A stretch of 64,000 nucleotides of DNA from JADJOY01 sp046331705 [NCBI: bacterium] (GTDB lineage: Bacteria; JADJOY01). The stretch's first letter is position 1. Every line of letters starts with the position of its first letter. The DNA is taken from assembly GCA_046331705.1 (NCBI GenBank), contig JAXLQJ010000014.1, forward strand, positions 92,583 to 156,582, written 5' to 3'. The position numbers and the translations under genes were made by a program. Of this stretch, positions 7,702 through 19,000 are shown piece by piece. The notes under the pieces were generated by a model. That model was not told where the DNA came from. It saw nothing but the letters and a program-made list of their open reading frames with translations, and made no database searches.

Positions 7702-10700
7702 TTACTTCGGCCCGGCGACCACCCAATCCACGCTGACTTCCTTGTTGGGGCTCGGCACCACCGTCGTCACGCGCTGGATGCCGTTCATCAACCAGAGCTC
7801 GAGCCGGCCGTCCTTCTTGTTCTGGAAGAGCAGGTCGACCTTGCCGTCACCGTCGTAATCCGCCGCGGCGACCACGTGATGCTTGTTGGAGGTCGAGTGG
7901 CCGGGCACCAAGGTCGCCGTGCCCACCCGCGTCACGCCGTTCATGAACCACACCGAGAGCTCGCCCTTGAGATCGACCAGGATGTCCGCCTTGCCGTCGC
8001 CGTCGAGATCCGGCGCGGCCACCGCCTGCGCCTTGCTGGAGGCGGACTTGTCGGGGTTCACGCTCGCCTGACTCGTGGCCACGGCGCCGTTCAGGTAGAC
8101 GACGTTGAGCGCCATCTTGCCGGAGCCCTGCCGCAGCACGTCGGGCTTGCCGTCACCGTTGAAGTCGCCGACACCGACCACGCGCAGCGCGGGATCGTTG
8201 ACCCAGCTCGGCGTCACGTTGGCTTCGCCGATCTTGGCGTTGCCCTTCATGAACCATTGGCGCAGGGCACCGGTCTTGGTGTTCTGCAACAGCACGTCCG
8301 CGCGGCCGTCCCGGTTGAAGTCGGCGGCGCCGACCACGCGCCAGCCGGCGCCCGGCACCTTGTCGGGGCTGAAGGCGTGCTGGCTCAGCCGCTGCGGTCC
8401 GTCCATCCACCACATCAAGAGCTCGCCGGTGGCGAGGTTCTGCCAGGCGATGTCGGCGTTGCCGTCACCGTCGAAGTCGCTGTTGGCGCCGTCCGCCGGC
8501 GTGCTCACGTTGCAGGTGATGGTGTAGAGCGCCGGGCTGTCGGGCGCGTTGTGCGTCACGGTGAGCAAGGCGCTGTACGAGCCGGCCATCGGCGCGGTGC
8601 ACTGGAACGTGATCTCCTTCGGCTGGGCACCATTCTGGATCTGGAAGGAGCTCGGGCTGGTGAGGATGATCTCGGGATCGCCATCGATCTGCACGTCGCT
8701 CACCACCAGCGTCTGGTCGGCGGACTCGGCGACCATCACGTCGCCGGCCGTGGTCACGAACGGACTGGTCGCCAAGGGGATCGTCGAGCCCGGGACGGGG
8801 TCGGACTCGTAGGCCGGCGTGGGAACGGCCGTGACGGTGCACACGATCGGATAACTCGTGGGGCTGCCATCGGCGTTGTGGGTCACGATGAGCGCGGCGG
8901 TGTACTCGCCGACCTCGCTCGCGCTGCACGCGACCGTGATGTCTTGCGCCGCGCCACCATCGGGGATCTGGAACGAGGACGAGGTCACCAGGCTGATCTC
9001 CGGCTGACCGAAGACCGCCACGCTGCTCGCCACCAGCGCCGCCGTGCCGGTCTCGGACACGTGCACGCGGATCGAATCCGAGGCGCCCACCACGGCACCG
9101 AGCGTGAGCTGCGAGCCGGGCGCGGGAATCGAGCCGTAGCCCGGCGCGGGCGCCGCGCCGACGTTGCACACCACGGGGTACGTGGCGGGGCTGCCGTCGG
9201 CGTTGTGGGTCACCGTCAGCGTCGCCGTGAAGGCTCCCACCTGACTCGAGGCGCACTGCACCGTGACGTCCTCGGCGGCGCCGCCGTCGGCGATCTGGAA
9301 CGAGGACGGCGTGACCAGCGTGATCTCGGGATCGCCGCTCACGGCCACGTTGCTCACCACCAGCGCCGCGGTGCCGGCCTCGGACACCTCGACGCTGGTG
9401 GAGTCGGACCCGCCCGTCACCGCGCTCAAGGTGAGCTGCGATCCGGACGCAGGGCTCGAAGCGTAGGCCGGCGCCGGCGCCGCGCTCACGTTGCACACGA
9501 TCGGGTAGGTCGCCGGGCTGCCCACGGCGTTGTGGGTCACGGTCAAGGTCGCGGTGTACTGCCCGACCTGCGTCGCGCTGCATTCGACGGTGACGTCTTG
9601 GGCCGCGCCGCCGTCGGCGATCTGGAAGGAGCTGGGCGTCACGAGCGCGATCTCCGGATCACCGGCGACCGCGACGTTGCTCACCACCAGCGCCGCCGTG
9701 CCGGTCTCGGAGACGTGCACGCTGGCGGAATCGGTCGCCGCGACCACGGCGGCGAGCGTGACCTGCGAACCGGGCGCGGGGGTCGAGTCGTAGCCGGGCG
9801 CCGGCGCCGCGCTGACGTTGCACACGACCGGATAGGTCGCCGGGCCACCGGTGGCGTTGTGGGTCACCGTGAGCGTCGCCGTGTACTGGCCGACCTGGTT
9901 CGAGCTGCACGCGACGGTGACGTCCTGAGCGAGGCCGCCGTCGGCGATCTGGAACGAGCTGGAAGTCGTGAGCGTGATCTCGGGATCACCGCTCACCGCG
10001 ACGTTGCTCACCACCAGCGCGGCCGTGCCGGTCTCCGACACCTGCACGCTCGCCGAGTCCGAGGCTCCGGTCACGGCACTCAGCGTGAGCTGCGAACCCG
10101 GCGCGGGGCTCGAGCCATAGCCTGGGGCGGGCACGGGCGCCACGCCGCAGGTCACCGGATAGGACGCGGGGCTGCCCGGACCGTTGTGGGTCACCGTGAG
10201 AGTCGCGGTGAACTGGCCGACCGACTGCGACGAGCACTCGACCGTGATGGTGTGTGATGGGCCGCCATCGGCGATCTGGAACGAGCTGGCGGTCTGGAGC
10301 GCGATCTCGGGATCGCCGCTCACGGCGACGTTGCTCACCACCAGCGCGGTGTTGCCGGTCTCCGACACCACCACGTCGCTGGAGGTCGGCGTTCCGGCCA
10401 ACGTGCTCATCGCGAGCGTGCTGGACGGCGCCGGCGTCGAGTCGTAGCCGGCCACCGGGATCGGGGACACGTCGCAGGTCACCGGATAGCTCTCGGGACT
10501 TCCGGTCGCGTCGTGCGTGACCGTCAACGTCGCGGCGTACTGGCCGGCGTTCGGCGACGAGCAGGCGACGGTGATGGTCTCGGACGCTCCACCGTCGGCG
10601 ATCTGGAACGAGGTCGCGGTGGTGAGCGAGATCTCGGGGTCACCCGCTAGCGCCACGGAGCTCACCGTCAGCGTGGCGTTGCCGGTCTCCGAGACCACGA

Positions 10701-12729
10701 CGTCGGTGCTCGTGGACGACTCGGCCTGGACGCTCATCGCGAGCGTGCTGCCGGACACCGGGCTGGACGCGTAGCCGGGGGCCGGCGGCGGCGTCACGTC
10801 GCAGGTCACCGCGTAGGTCGACGGGCTGCTGCCGCCGGTGTGGGCCACGGTCAAGGTCGCGGTGAAGTGACCGGTCGAAACCGAGGTGCAGTCCACCTGG
10901 ATGGCCACGGGCGCGCCGCCGTCGGGAACGGTGAACGAGGTCGGCGTGGCCAGCGAGAGCGCGGCATCGCCGCTCAACCCGACGAACGAGACGACGAGGT
11001 CGTCGGTGCCCGTCTCGGAGATCGAGACCGACCCGCTGCCCGAGGAGCCCGCGTACGCCGCGATCGCCACCGTCGAGCCCGGCACCGGGTTGGACGCGAA
11101 TCCCGCGATGCGATTCGACTCGTATGCACCGCTGTCGCAGGTCGTGGCCACGGGAAGCGGACGCGCGACGCCGCGCTCGTCGACCGACGACACCGGCGCG
11201 CTGGAGCACACCGTCGCGTTGCCGGCGCCGATGGCGGCACTGCCGGCGCCGAGCGGCACCACCAGCAGCCCCGTGGGCCCACCGTCGTAGACCGGAGCTT
11301 CGAGCTGAGGATCGCCCACCGGCATGGCCGCGGGACCGGCGCCGCAGCTCGCCGCCGGGTATTGAAGGTTGCCGTCACCGTTGTTGTTGGTGAGCGCCGT
11401 GGGACCGCACCCGAGGGTGCCGATGCCGTCGGCGACGATCGTGTTGAGCGCGGTGAAGACGCCGTCGTTCCACACGTTGGCGCCGCCGTAGGAGGTCGAC
11501 ACGACGGTGTTTCCCGACACGGTCACGTTGCGGGTCTCGATCTTCGATCCCGAGGGGTTCCAGATGCCGCCGCCGGAGAGGCTGGCGGTGTTGCCGGTGA
11601 TCGTGGTGTTGGTGAGGTGCGCCAGGATCGAGCTCGACGCCTTGTTCGTGAAGGCGCCGCCACTACGGGCCGCGCTGTTCCCGAGCAACGTCGAGGCGAT
11701 GACGTGAAGCTGGCCGACGTTGTAGATGCCGCCGCCGTAGCCCTGGCTGATTCCCGGGCCGTTCGCCTGGTTGTCCTCGATGAGCGTGTTGCTCACGACG
11801 GTCGCCACCGCGGCCGCCGCGTTGAAGATCGCGCCGCCCTGGCCGGCGGTCGCGACGTTCGAATCGAACGTCGAGAGCGAGACGGTCAAGCCCCCGCTCT
11901 CCGCGAGGGCGTTGTAGACGGCGCCGCCACCCTTGGTGCCGCCCGAGTTCGCCGAGGTATTGCCGAGGAAGGTCGACTGATCGATCGAGGCGCTGCCGGT
12001 GCCAGATCCGGAGAGGTAGAGGGCGCCGCCGCCGCCCGAGGCCGAGTTGTCGGTGAAGATGCTGCCGCTCACCACCACGTCGGAGCTGGTGACCGAGACC
12101 CACACCGCGCCGCCGTCCCCAGCGGAGGCGGCGTTGTTCGTGAACGAGACGCCGTGGAGCTTGAGATCGCCGACCGAGCTCGAGATCGCGCCGCCCGTCG
12201 ACGAGGTCGCGGTGTTGCCATCGAAGACGCAGTCGTGGAGGTCCAGGTCACCATTCGCGTTGAGGATCGCGCCGCCGCCCGCATCGCGACCGTTCTGGAG
12301 CGTGAGGTCGCGCAGCGTCACGGCTCCACCCGTGACGTGGAGGATGCGCAGGCTTCGCCCCACGCCACCGCCGTCGATGACGACGGGGCCGTCGATCTCC
12401 ACCGACTCGGCGATGGGGAGCTCGGCTCCGGTCAGCGTGATCGAGGAGACGCCGGAGAACTGGATGACGTCGACGGTCGGAAGCGCGCTGCCGGCCACGC
12501 AATCGCCGTAGGTCGCGGCGTTGGCCGCAGCGTTCGCGAGAGCCTCGCGCAGCGTGCACCCACCGTCGCTGCCGTTGGCGGTGTCGGACGAGGAGTTGAC
12601 GACGATCGTCGCCGCGGGTGCGGGCGCCGCCCACAGCAGTGCCGAGAGCAAGGCCATCGCACTCGCCACCGCACCACGCCGCGCCCACGAGCTACCCGAA
12701 CAGAGAAATCGCCGTCCTGAAGCGTTCAT
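7702..12729 (-). CDS. Giant exported CSLREA / choice-of-anchor-D / FG-GAP protein A
   Basis: About 1675 residues from ATG at 12729 (an in-frame GTG lies five codons upstream). An N-terminal signal peptide ends near APAPAAT. A CSLREA-type segment follows (GGCTLREALANA), then a parallel beta-helix region (to about residue 545) with many NTAS/GGAI-type turns, as in polymorphic outer-membrane repeat proteins. Next come eight tandem Ig-like units of about 109 residues, each opening GYxSxPxPGSxL and closing with TYPVxCNV, matching choice-of-anchor-D (ASPM/SPD-2/Hydin-like) domains. The C-terminal 260 residues are FG-GAP/VCBS blades (DFDGDGNADIAWQN). No C-terminal PEP-CTERM, LPXTG or autotransporter barrel is visible, so the route to the surface is unclear. 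It is a tandem paralogue of the next gene. An adhesion or cell-contact role is inference. Confidence 0.88.
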   Translation of the reverse strand: MNASGRRFLCSGSSWARRGAVASAMALLSALLWAAPAPAATIVVNSSSDTANGSDGGCTLREALANAAANAATYGDCVAGSALPTVDVIQFSGVSSITLTGAELPIAESVEIDGPVVIDGGGVGRSLRILHVTGGAVTLRDLTLQNGRDAGGGAILNANGDLDLHDCVFDGNTATSSTGGAISSSVGDLKLHGVSFTNNAASAGDGGAVWVSVTSSDVVVSGSIFTDNSASGGGGALYLSGSGTGSASIDQSTFLGNTSANSGGTKGGGAVYNALAESGGLTVSLSTFDSNVATAGQGGAIFNAAAAVATVVSNTLIEDNQANGPGISQGYGGGIYNVGQLHVIASTLLGNSAARSGGAFTNKASSSILAHLTNTTITGNTASLSGGGIWNPSGSKIETRNVTVSGNTVVSTSYGGANVWNDGVFTALNTIVADGIGTLGCGPTALTNNNGDGNLQYPAASCGAGPAAMPVGDPQLEAPVYDGGPTGLLVVPLGAGSAAIGAGNATVCSSAPVSSVDERGVARPLPVATTCDSGAYESNRIAGFASNPVPGSTVAIAAYAGSSGSGSVSISETGTDDLVVSFVGLSGDAALSLATPTSFTVPDGGAPVAIQVDCTSVSTGHFTATLTVAHTGGSSPSTYAVTCDVTPPPAPGYASSPVSGSTLAMSVQAESSTSTDVVVSETGNATLTVSSVALAGDPEISLTTATSFQIADGGASETITVACSSPNAGQYAATLTVTHDATGSPESYPVTCDVSPIPVAGYDSTPAPSSTLAMSTLAGTPTSSDVVVSETGNTALVVSNVAVSGDPEIALQTASSFQIADGGPSHTITVECSSQSVGQFTATLTVTHNGPGSPASYPVTCGVAPVPAPGYGSSPAPGSQLTLSAVTGASDSASVQVSETGTAALVVSNVAVSGDPEITLTTSSSFQIADGGLAQDVTVACSSNQVGQYTATLTVTHNATGGPATYPVVCNVSAAPAPGYDSTPAPGSQVTLAAVVAATDSASVHVSETGTAALVVSNVAVAGDPEIALVTPSSFQIADGGAAQDVTVECSATQVGQYTATLTVTHNAVGSPATYPIVCNVSAAPAPAYASSPASGSQLTLSAVTGGSDSTSVEVSEAGTAALVVSNVAVSGDPEITLVTPSSFQIADGGAAEDVTVQCASSQVGAFTATLTVTHNADGSPATYPVVCNVGAAPAPGYGSIPAPGSQLTLGAVVGASDSIRVHVSETGTAALVASSVAVFGQPEISLVTSSSFQIPDGGAAQDITVACSASEVGEYTAALIVTHNADGSPTSYPIVCTVTAVPTPAYESDPVPGSTIPLATSPFVTTAGDVMVAESADQTLVVSDVQIDGDPEIILTSPSSFQIQNGAQPKEITFQCTAPMAGSYSALLTVTHNAPDSPALYTITCNVSTPADGANSDFDGDGNADIAWQNLATGELLMWWMDGPQRLSQHAFSPDKVPGAGWRVVGAADFNRDGRADVLLQNTKTGALRQWFMKGNAKIGEANVTPSWVNDPALRVVGVGDFNGDGKPDVLRQGSGKMALNVVYLNGAVATSQASVNPDKSASSKAQAVAAPDLDGDGKADILVDLKGELSVWFMNGVTRVGTATLVPGHSTSNKHHVVAAADYDGDGKVDLLFQNKKDGRLELWLMNGIQRVTTVVPSPNKEVSVDWVVAGPK
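8500..11103 (-). repeat. Eight tandem repeats of about 325 bp (Ig-like units)
   Basis: Coding tandem repeat inside giant protein A. Each unit encodes about 109 residues, with conserved blocks for SSFQIADGG, VVVSETG/VQVSETG and ATLTVTHN. Adjacent units are similar at DNA level as well, so unequal recombination could change their number. Confidence 0.85.
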
Positions 12730-12745
12730 GCGCCCCCCCAACACG

Positions 12746-12767
12746 GTGGCCGCCCGCCAGCGGCCAC
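12746..12767 (-). other. Hairpin just upstream of giant gene A start
   Basis: GTGGCCGC (12746-12753) and GCGGCCAC (12760-12767) form a perfect 8-bp stem with a 6-base loop. It sits 17 bases upstream of the likely ATG, within the expected 5' leader of the minus-strand gene, where it could influence ribosome access. Confidence 0.45.
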
Positions 12768-12951
12768 TTGCCGATGTTCGACCACCCGATCCTGGGTCGA
12801 TGTCCCGATGCGCCGGCGCGGGAGTCGCGCCCGAGCATCCAATGAATCGGCAAAACGCCCGGAGAGCTTGAAGGGACGCGAAAGCGAAATCGTTCGCTTC
12901 CGATGGGTTACGCGCGACAGCTCGAGCCCGTTACCCGGAGACGACCGCGCC

Positions 12952-12989
12952 AAAAAAAAACCGGGCCCCGCGCAATGGCGCGAGGCCCG
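12952..12989 (-). terminator. Rho-independent terminator of giant gene B
   Basis: Read on the minus strand, a 12-bp stem (CGGGCCTCGCGC against GCGCGGGGCCCG, one mismatch, 4-base loop; 12962-12989) is followed by nine T residues (A-run at 12952-12960). It stands just after the stop of the 13016-19129 gene and is the clearest intrinsic terminator in the window. It separates the two paralogous giants into different transcription units. Confidence 0.92.
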
Positions 12990-13015
12990 TAGGTGAAGCG
13001 CGAGACCGAGGCGTG

Positions 13016-16000
13016 TTACCGCGGCGCGACCACCACCCAATCCGTGCTGACTTCCTTGCTCGGGCTCGGCACCACGCTCGAGATCCGGTTGATCCCGTTC
13101 ATGAACCAGAGCTCGAGCTTGCCGTCCTTCTTGCTCTGGAAGAGCAGGTCCGCCTTGCCGTCGCCGTTGTAGTCGGCGGTCCCCACCACTCGATACTTGG
13201 TAGTCGTCGGGTTCGCCGGCACGAGGTTGGCCGTGCCGATCCGCTTGATCCCATCCATGAACCACACCGAGAGCTGACCCTCGAGGGTGAAGAGGATGTC
13301 GGGCTTGCCGTCACCGTTGAGGTCCGGGCAGCCCACGCTCTGGGTCTTGGTGGCCTTCGCCTTCTCCGGATTGAGGTAGGCCTGCTTGGTGGCCACCGCA
13401 CCGTTCAGGAACACCACGTTCAGCGGCATCTGGCCGGGCTGCTGGCGCAGCACGTCGGGCTTGCCGTCGCCGTTGAAGTCACCCACGCCGACGACCTCGA
13501 GTCCGGCGTCGGCCACCGAGGCCGGCGTCACGTTGGCCTCGCCGGTCTTGAGATAGCCCTTCATGTACCAGATCCGGAGCGCGCCGGTGGTGCCGTTCCG
13601 CAGCAACAGATCCGCGCGCCCGTCCTGATTGAAATCGGCGGAGCCCGCGACCTTCCAGCCCACCGGCACCTGGCCCGGGTTCAGCGAGTGCTGGCTCAGC
13701 CGCTGCGAGCCGTTCATGAACCACACGAGCACGTCGCCCGTGGCGACGTTCTGCCACATCATGTCGGCGTTGCCGTCCGCGTCGAAGTCGCCGCCCACGG
13801 CTTGCTGAACCGAGCTCACGTTGCAGCTGATCGTGTAGCTGGCGGGGCTGCCGGCGGCGTTGTGCGTCACGGTGAGCGTGGCGCTGAACGAGCCCTCCAC
13901 CGCCGAGGTGCACTGGAAGGTGATGTCCTGCGGCGCGGTGCCGTCGGGGATCGTGAACGACGCCGCGCTGGTGAGGATGATCTCCGGATCGCCGCTCATC
14001 GCGACGTTGCTCACCGTGAGATTGGCGCTGCCGGCCTCCGACACGGTCACCTGGCCGCCGGCGGTGACCAGCGGGCTGGTGATGAGCGGGATCGTCGAGC
14101 CGGGATTTGGGCTGGACGCGTAGCCGGGGGTGGGGACCGCCGTCACGTTGCACTGGATCGGATACGTGGCTGGGCTGCCGTTCGCGTTGTGCGTGACCGT
14201 GAGCGTGCCGTTGAACTGGCCGGTCTGACTCGACAGGCACTGCACCGTCACCGACTGCGATGGGCCGCCGTTCACGATCTGGAACGATGCTGCGCTGGTG
14301 CGCGAAAGCGCCGCCGAACCGCTCACCGCCACGCTCGAGACCGAGAGCGTTGCGCTGCCGGTCTCGGAAACGGTGACGGTCGCGCTGCCCGCGACGTTCG
14401 GCGTGGTGCCGATGGTGAGGGTGGTACCCGCGCCCGGGCTCGAGCCGTAGCCAGGCGTGGGCTGTGCGGCGACGTCGCACTGGATGGGATAGGTCGCGGG
14501 GCTGCCGGTGGCGTTGTGCGTCACCGTCAAGGTGCCGGTGAACTGACCGGCCTGGGCCGACGAGCACTGGACGGTGATGTTCTGCGACGGGCCGCCGTCC
14601 ACGATCTGGAACGACGACGACGAGGTCAAGGTCAACGGCGCGTCGCCCGTGACCGCCACGTTGCTCACCGAGAGCGTCGCCGTGCCGGTCTCGGACACCA
14701 CGACGTTGGTCGCGGTGGCCACCCCGGCCGAGGTGCTCAGCGTGAGCGTGGCGCCGGGATTCGGGTTCGAGCCGTAGCCGGGCGCGGGTGCGGCGCTCAC
14801 GTCGCAGGTGATCGGGTAGCTGGCTGGACTACCGGCGGCGTTGTGAGTGACGGTGAGGGTCGCGGTGTACTGGCCGATCTGGCTGGCCGAGCACTGCACC
14901 GTGATGTCCTGCGAGTTTCCGCCGTCGGAGATCTGGAACGAGCTGGCGGTGGTCAGCGTGATCTCCGGGTCGCCAGTCACCGCGACGTTGGTGACGTTCA
15001 GCGTGGCGCTACCGGTCTCGGACACCGTGACGCTGGTGGAGGTCGGGGTGTTCGCGGTGGTCGCGAGCGGCAGCGTCGTGCCCGGCGCGGGGCTCGAGCC
15101 ATAGCCGGGCGTGGGCACCGCGCTGACGTTGCACTGGATCGGGTAGGTCGCCGGGCTGCCGCTCGCGTTGTGCGTCACCGTGAGGGTGCCGGTGTACTGG
15201 CCGACTTGCGCCGACGAGCACTGCACCGTGATGGTCTGATCGAGGCCGCCATCGGCGATCTGGAACGAGCTCGCCGTCGTGAGCGTGAGCGGGGCGTCGC
15301 CGGTGACGGCGACGCTGCTCACGTCGAGGGGCGCGTCGCCGGTCTCGGAAACCACCACGTTGGTGGTGGTGGGCGTGCCGGCGGTGGTGCCGAGGGTGAG
15401 CGTCGAGCCGGGTGTGGGGTTCGAGCCGTAGCCGGGCGCAGGGGCCGAGACGTCGCAGGTGATCGGATACGTGGCCGGGCTGCCCGCGGCGTTGTGCGTG
15501 ACCGTGAGCGTGCCGGTGTACTGGCCGGCCTGATTCGACGAGCACTGCACGGTGACGGTCTGGTCGAGGCCGCCGTCGGCGATCTGGAACGAGCTCGCCG
15601 TGGTGAGCGAAAGCTCGGGATCACCGGTGACCGCGACGTTGGTGACGTCGAGCGGCGCGTTGCCGGTCTCCGACACGATCACGTCCGTGGTCGCTGGCGT
15701 GCCGGTGCTGGCGGTGATGGGGAGCGACGAGCCGGGCACCGGGTTCGAGCCGTAGCCGGGCGTGGGGCCCTGCGTGACGTTGCAGTCGATGGTGTAAGTG
15801 GCCGGGCTCCCCGGTGCGTCATGGGTGATCGTGAGCGTCGAGGAATACGGACCGGCGATCGCCGAGGAGCACTGCACGTCGACGTTGGTCGGAGCGGCGT
15901 TCGCGGTCTGCGTGAACGAGCTGGAGCTCGTGAGCGTGATCTCGGGATCGCCCGACAACGACACGTTCGTCACGTGCAGGTCGGAGCTTCCAGGGTTCGA

Positions 16001-19000
16001 GACCTGGATCGTGCCGGTCTTGGCGTTCCCGGTCGAGGTCGAGAGCGCCAACCCGCCACCGGCGCCCGGGCTCGACGAGTACACCGGCGACGGCGTCGCC
16101 GTGACGTTGCACACGACGTTGTACTGGGCGGGGCTGCCCGAGCCGTCGTGGGTGAGCGTCAGCGTGGCGTGATAGGTGCCGATGAACGCCGAGGAGCAGT
16201 CGAGCGTCTGTTGTACCGGCAGCCCGCCGTCCGCGATCTGGAACGGCGACCCGCTTCCCGAATGGAAGCTGATCTCCGAATCGCCCGAGAGCGCGACGTT
16301 GCTCACGTTGAGCGCGGCGCTTCCGGTCTCGGACACGGTGAGGCTCGCCGTGCCCGTGCTGCCCAACGTCGTACCGAACTGGATGGTCGAGCCGGACGCC
16401 GGGCTCGAACCGTAGCCGGGAATCGCGTTGCCGGTGACGTGGCAGTTGACCGTGTAGGTCGCCGGGCTTCCCGGCGCATTGTGGGTCGCCGTCACGGTGG
16501 TGGAGTAATCGCCGGACGAGCCGGACAGGCATTGCACCGTGACGAGCTTGGGCGGGCGCTTGCTGGCGAGGGTGAACGAGCTCGGCGAGACCAACGTCAG
16601 GTTCGAGTCGCCCGAGAGCTGGATGTTCGACACGTCGAGGTCGTCGTTGCCGAGGTTCTCGACGTAGATGTCGGTGGTCGCGGCGTTGTTGGGCGCGGTG
16701 ACGATGTCGATGGTCGAGCCCGGCAGCGGCAGCGACTCGTAGATCGGCGTGTTCGGCCCCTCGATGATGCAGGTGATCGGGTAGAGCGCCGGGCTGCCGT
16801 TGGCGTTGTGGGTCACCGAGAGCAGTGCCGCGTCCTGGGTGTCGCTGGTGCCCGAGCACTTGATACCGACCGTCACGGAGGCGCCACCGTCGGGAATCGC
16901 GAACGGACCGTCACCCGACGTGAGCTCGATCGAGGTGATGACCGGCGCGGCGATCAACGAGACGGTGCCAGAGAGCGTGGCGTCACCGGTCTCCGAGATG
17001 ACGACGTTCTGGGTGGCGTCGACGCCGAACGTGGTGGCCAGGATGATCGTGGTGCCGGCGCTCGGGGTCGAGCCGTAGCCGGGCTGGCTGTTGTCCTGCA
17101 CGTCGCACTGGATCGTGTAGCTCGACGGGCTCTGGCCGCCGTTGTGGGTCACCTGCAACGTGGCGTTGTAGGTGTTCGCCTGGTTCGAGGCACAGTCGAA
17201 GGTGATGTCGACGTCCTGACCGCCGTCGGCGATGTCGAACGATTGCGACGAGGTGAGCGTGATCTCGGAATCGCCGGTGATCTGGACGTCCGTCACGTGC
17301 AGGTCGTCGGTGCCGGTCTCGGACACCGTGACCTTGCCGTGACCGGTGGTCGAGGTATCCGTCTGGATCTGGATCGTCTGGCCAGGCGCCGGGTTCGAGT
17401 CGTAGCCCGCAGCACGGTTCGACTCGTAGGCGCCGCTGTCGCAGTTGGTGCCGCCCGGCTGCGGGCGCGACGCGTTGGTCTGGTCGAGGTTCGAGACCGG
17501 AGGGTCCGAGCACACCGTGGCGTTGCCGTAGCTGGTCGCGGCGCTGCCGGCGCCGATCGGGAACACCTTCGAGCCCGCCGGGCCACCGGCCGGGATCGAC
17601 GCGCCGAGCTTCGGGTCACCCGACGCGATCGGGTTGGGGAGCGCGTCGCAGCTCGTGCCCGGCCACTGGACGTTGCCGTCGCCGTCGGAGTTGGTGAGCT
17701 TGCTCGGACCGGCGCAGTTCGACGAGCCGAGCGTGTTCGCGAAGATGCTGTTGAGCGCGACCAGCTCGCCCTTGTTGTAGAGGTTCGCTCCCGAGCCGAG
17801 CAGCGCGATGTTGTCGGCCACCGTCGTGTTACGGGTGACGAGGGTCGAGCTGGAATCGTTCCAGATGCCGCCGCCTTCCGAGCTCGAGGTCGACACGATG
17901 TTGCCGGTGATGGTGCTGTTGGCGACCGTCGAGTTGTTGCCGCTCGACGACTTGTTGCCGAGGCCGCCGCCGTGGAGCACCGCCGTGTTGCCGTCCAGCG
18001 TCACCCGGTTGAGCACCAACCCACCCTGGTTCCACACCGCGCCGCCGAAGCCCTGGTCGGTGATGTTCACCGGGTCGTTGTTGGTGGCGAAGTTGAGGGT
18101 GAAGACGCTGTCTTGGATCTCGATGTTCTGGGCGGCGATCGAGTTGTAGATGGCGCCGCCCTTGCCCTGCGTCGCCTTGTTGCCGTCGAACTTGCAGTTC
18201 TTGAAGATCGTCGTCTCGTCGTAGTCCACGGCGTTGTAGAGCGCGCCGCCGCCGCCCAGGCTCGGGTTGCCGCCTTGGCCGGTGCCGTTCAGCGACTCGT
18301 TGTCGTTGAACTGGACGTTGTCGAGAAGCCAGAAGTAGCCAGTGGTGCCGCCGCCGGTGAAGTAGGCCGCTCCGCCGCTCAGCGCCGCCTTGTTGTTGGA
18401 GAAGGTGACGTTCTTGAGGGTGACCTGGGTGCTCGACCCGCTCAGGTAGAGCGCACCGCCGTCGGTCGCCTGCGCCTCGTTCTGGTCGAACGTGACGCCA
18501 TCCATGAAGAACGCGTCGCCGCCCGCGCTGTTGATGGCGCCGCCGCCCGAGGAGATGGCCTTGTTGTCCTGGAACAGCACGCCCTGGAAGATCAGGCTCG
18601 TGCCGGTGTTGAGGATCGCGCCGCCGCCGCCGTCCCAGGCGTTCTGGAACGTCAGCCCGACGATCTTCACGGTGTGGTCCGAATCGCCGATGGTGCGGAA
18701 GATGCGCTTGCTGCGCGCCTGACCGCCTCCGTCGATGGTGACGTTGCCGTTGATCTCGATCGGGCCGCTCGACAGGTTCGACGCGACGAAGATCTCGTCG
18801 GCGTCCTGGGCGAGGGTCACGTTGTTGACCGAGAAGTTGATGACGTCGACCGTCGGATCGGGATCACCGGCCGGGCAGTCGGCGTAGGTCGTGGGCGTGT
18901 TGTTGGCGTTCTGCGAAGCGTTGATGATCGCCTCGCGGAGCGTGCAGTCGCCGTCGTTACCATCCGGGTTCTTGGCATCCGTGCTGACGTCCACGGTGAA

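Noticed and set aside
4676-7726. A 1016-codon minus-strand frame across the regulator and fused E1
   Set aside because: It overlaps strongly supported enzymes on the other strand and has Arg-rich, domain-free composition.
8500-17408. Regular 325-327 bp repeats considered as a CRISPR-like or satellite array
   Set aside because: They are in frame, encode about 109-residue Ig-like units and sit inside long genes. Unit length is far above CRISPR repeats.
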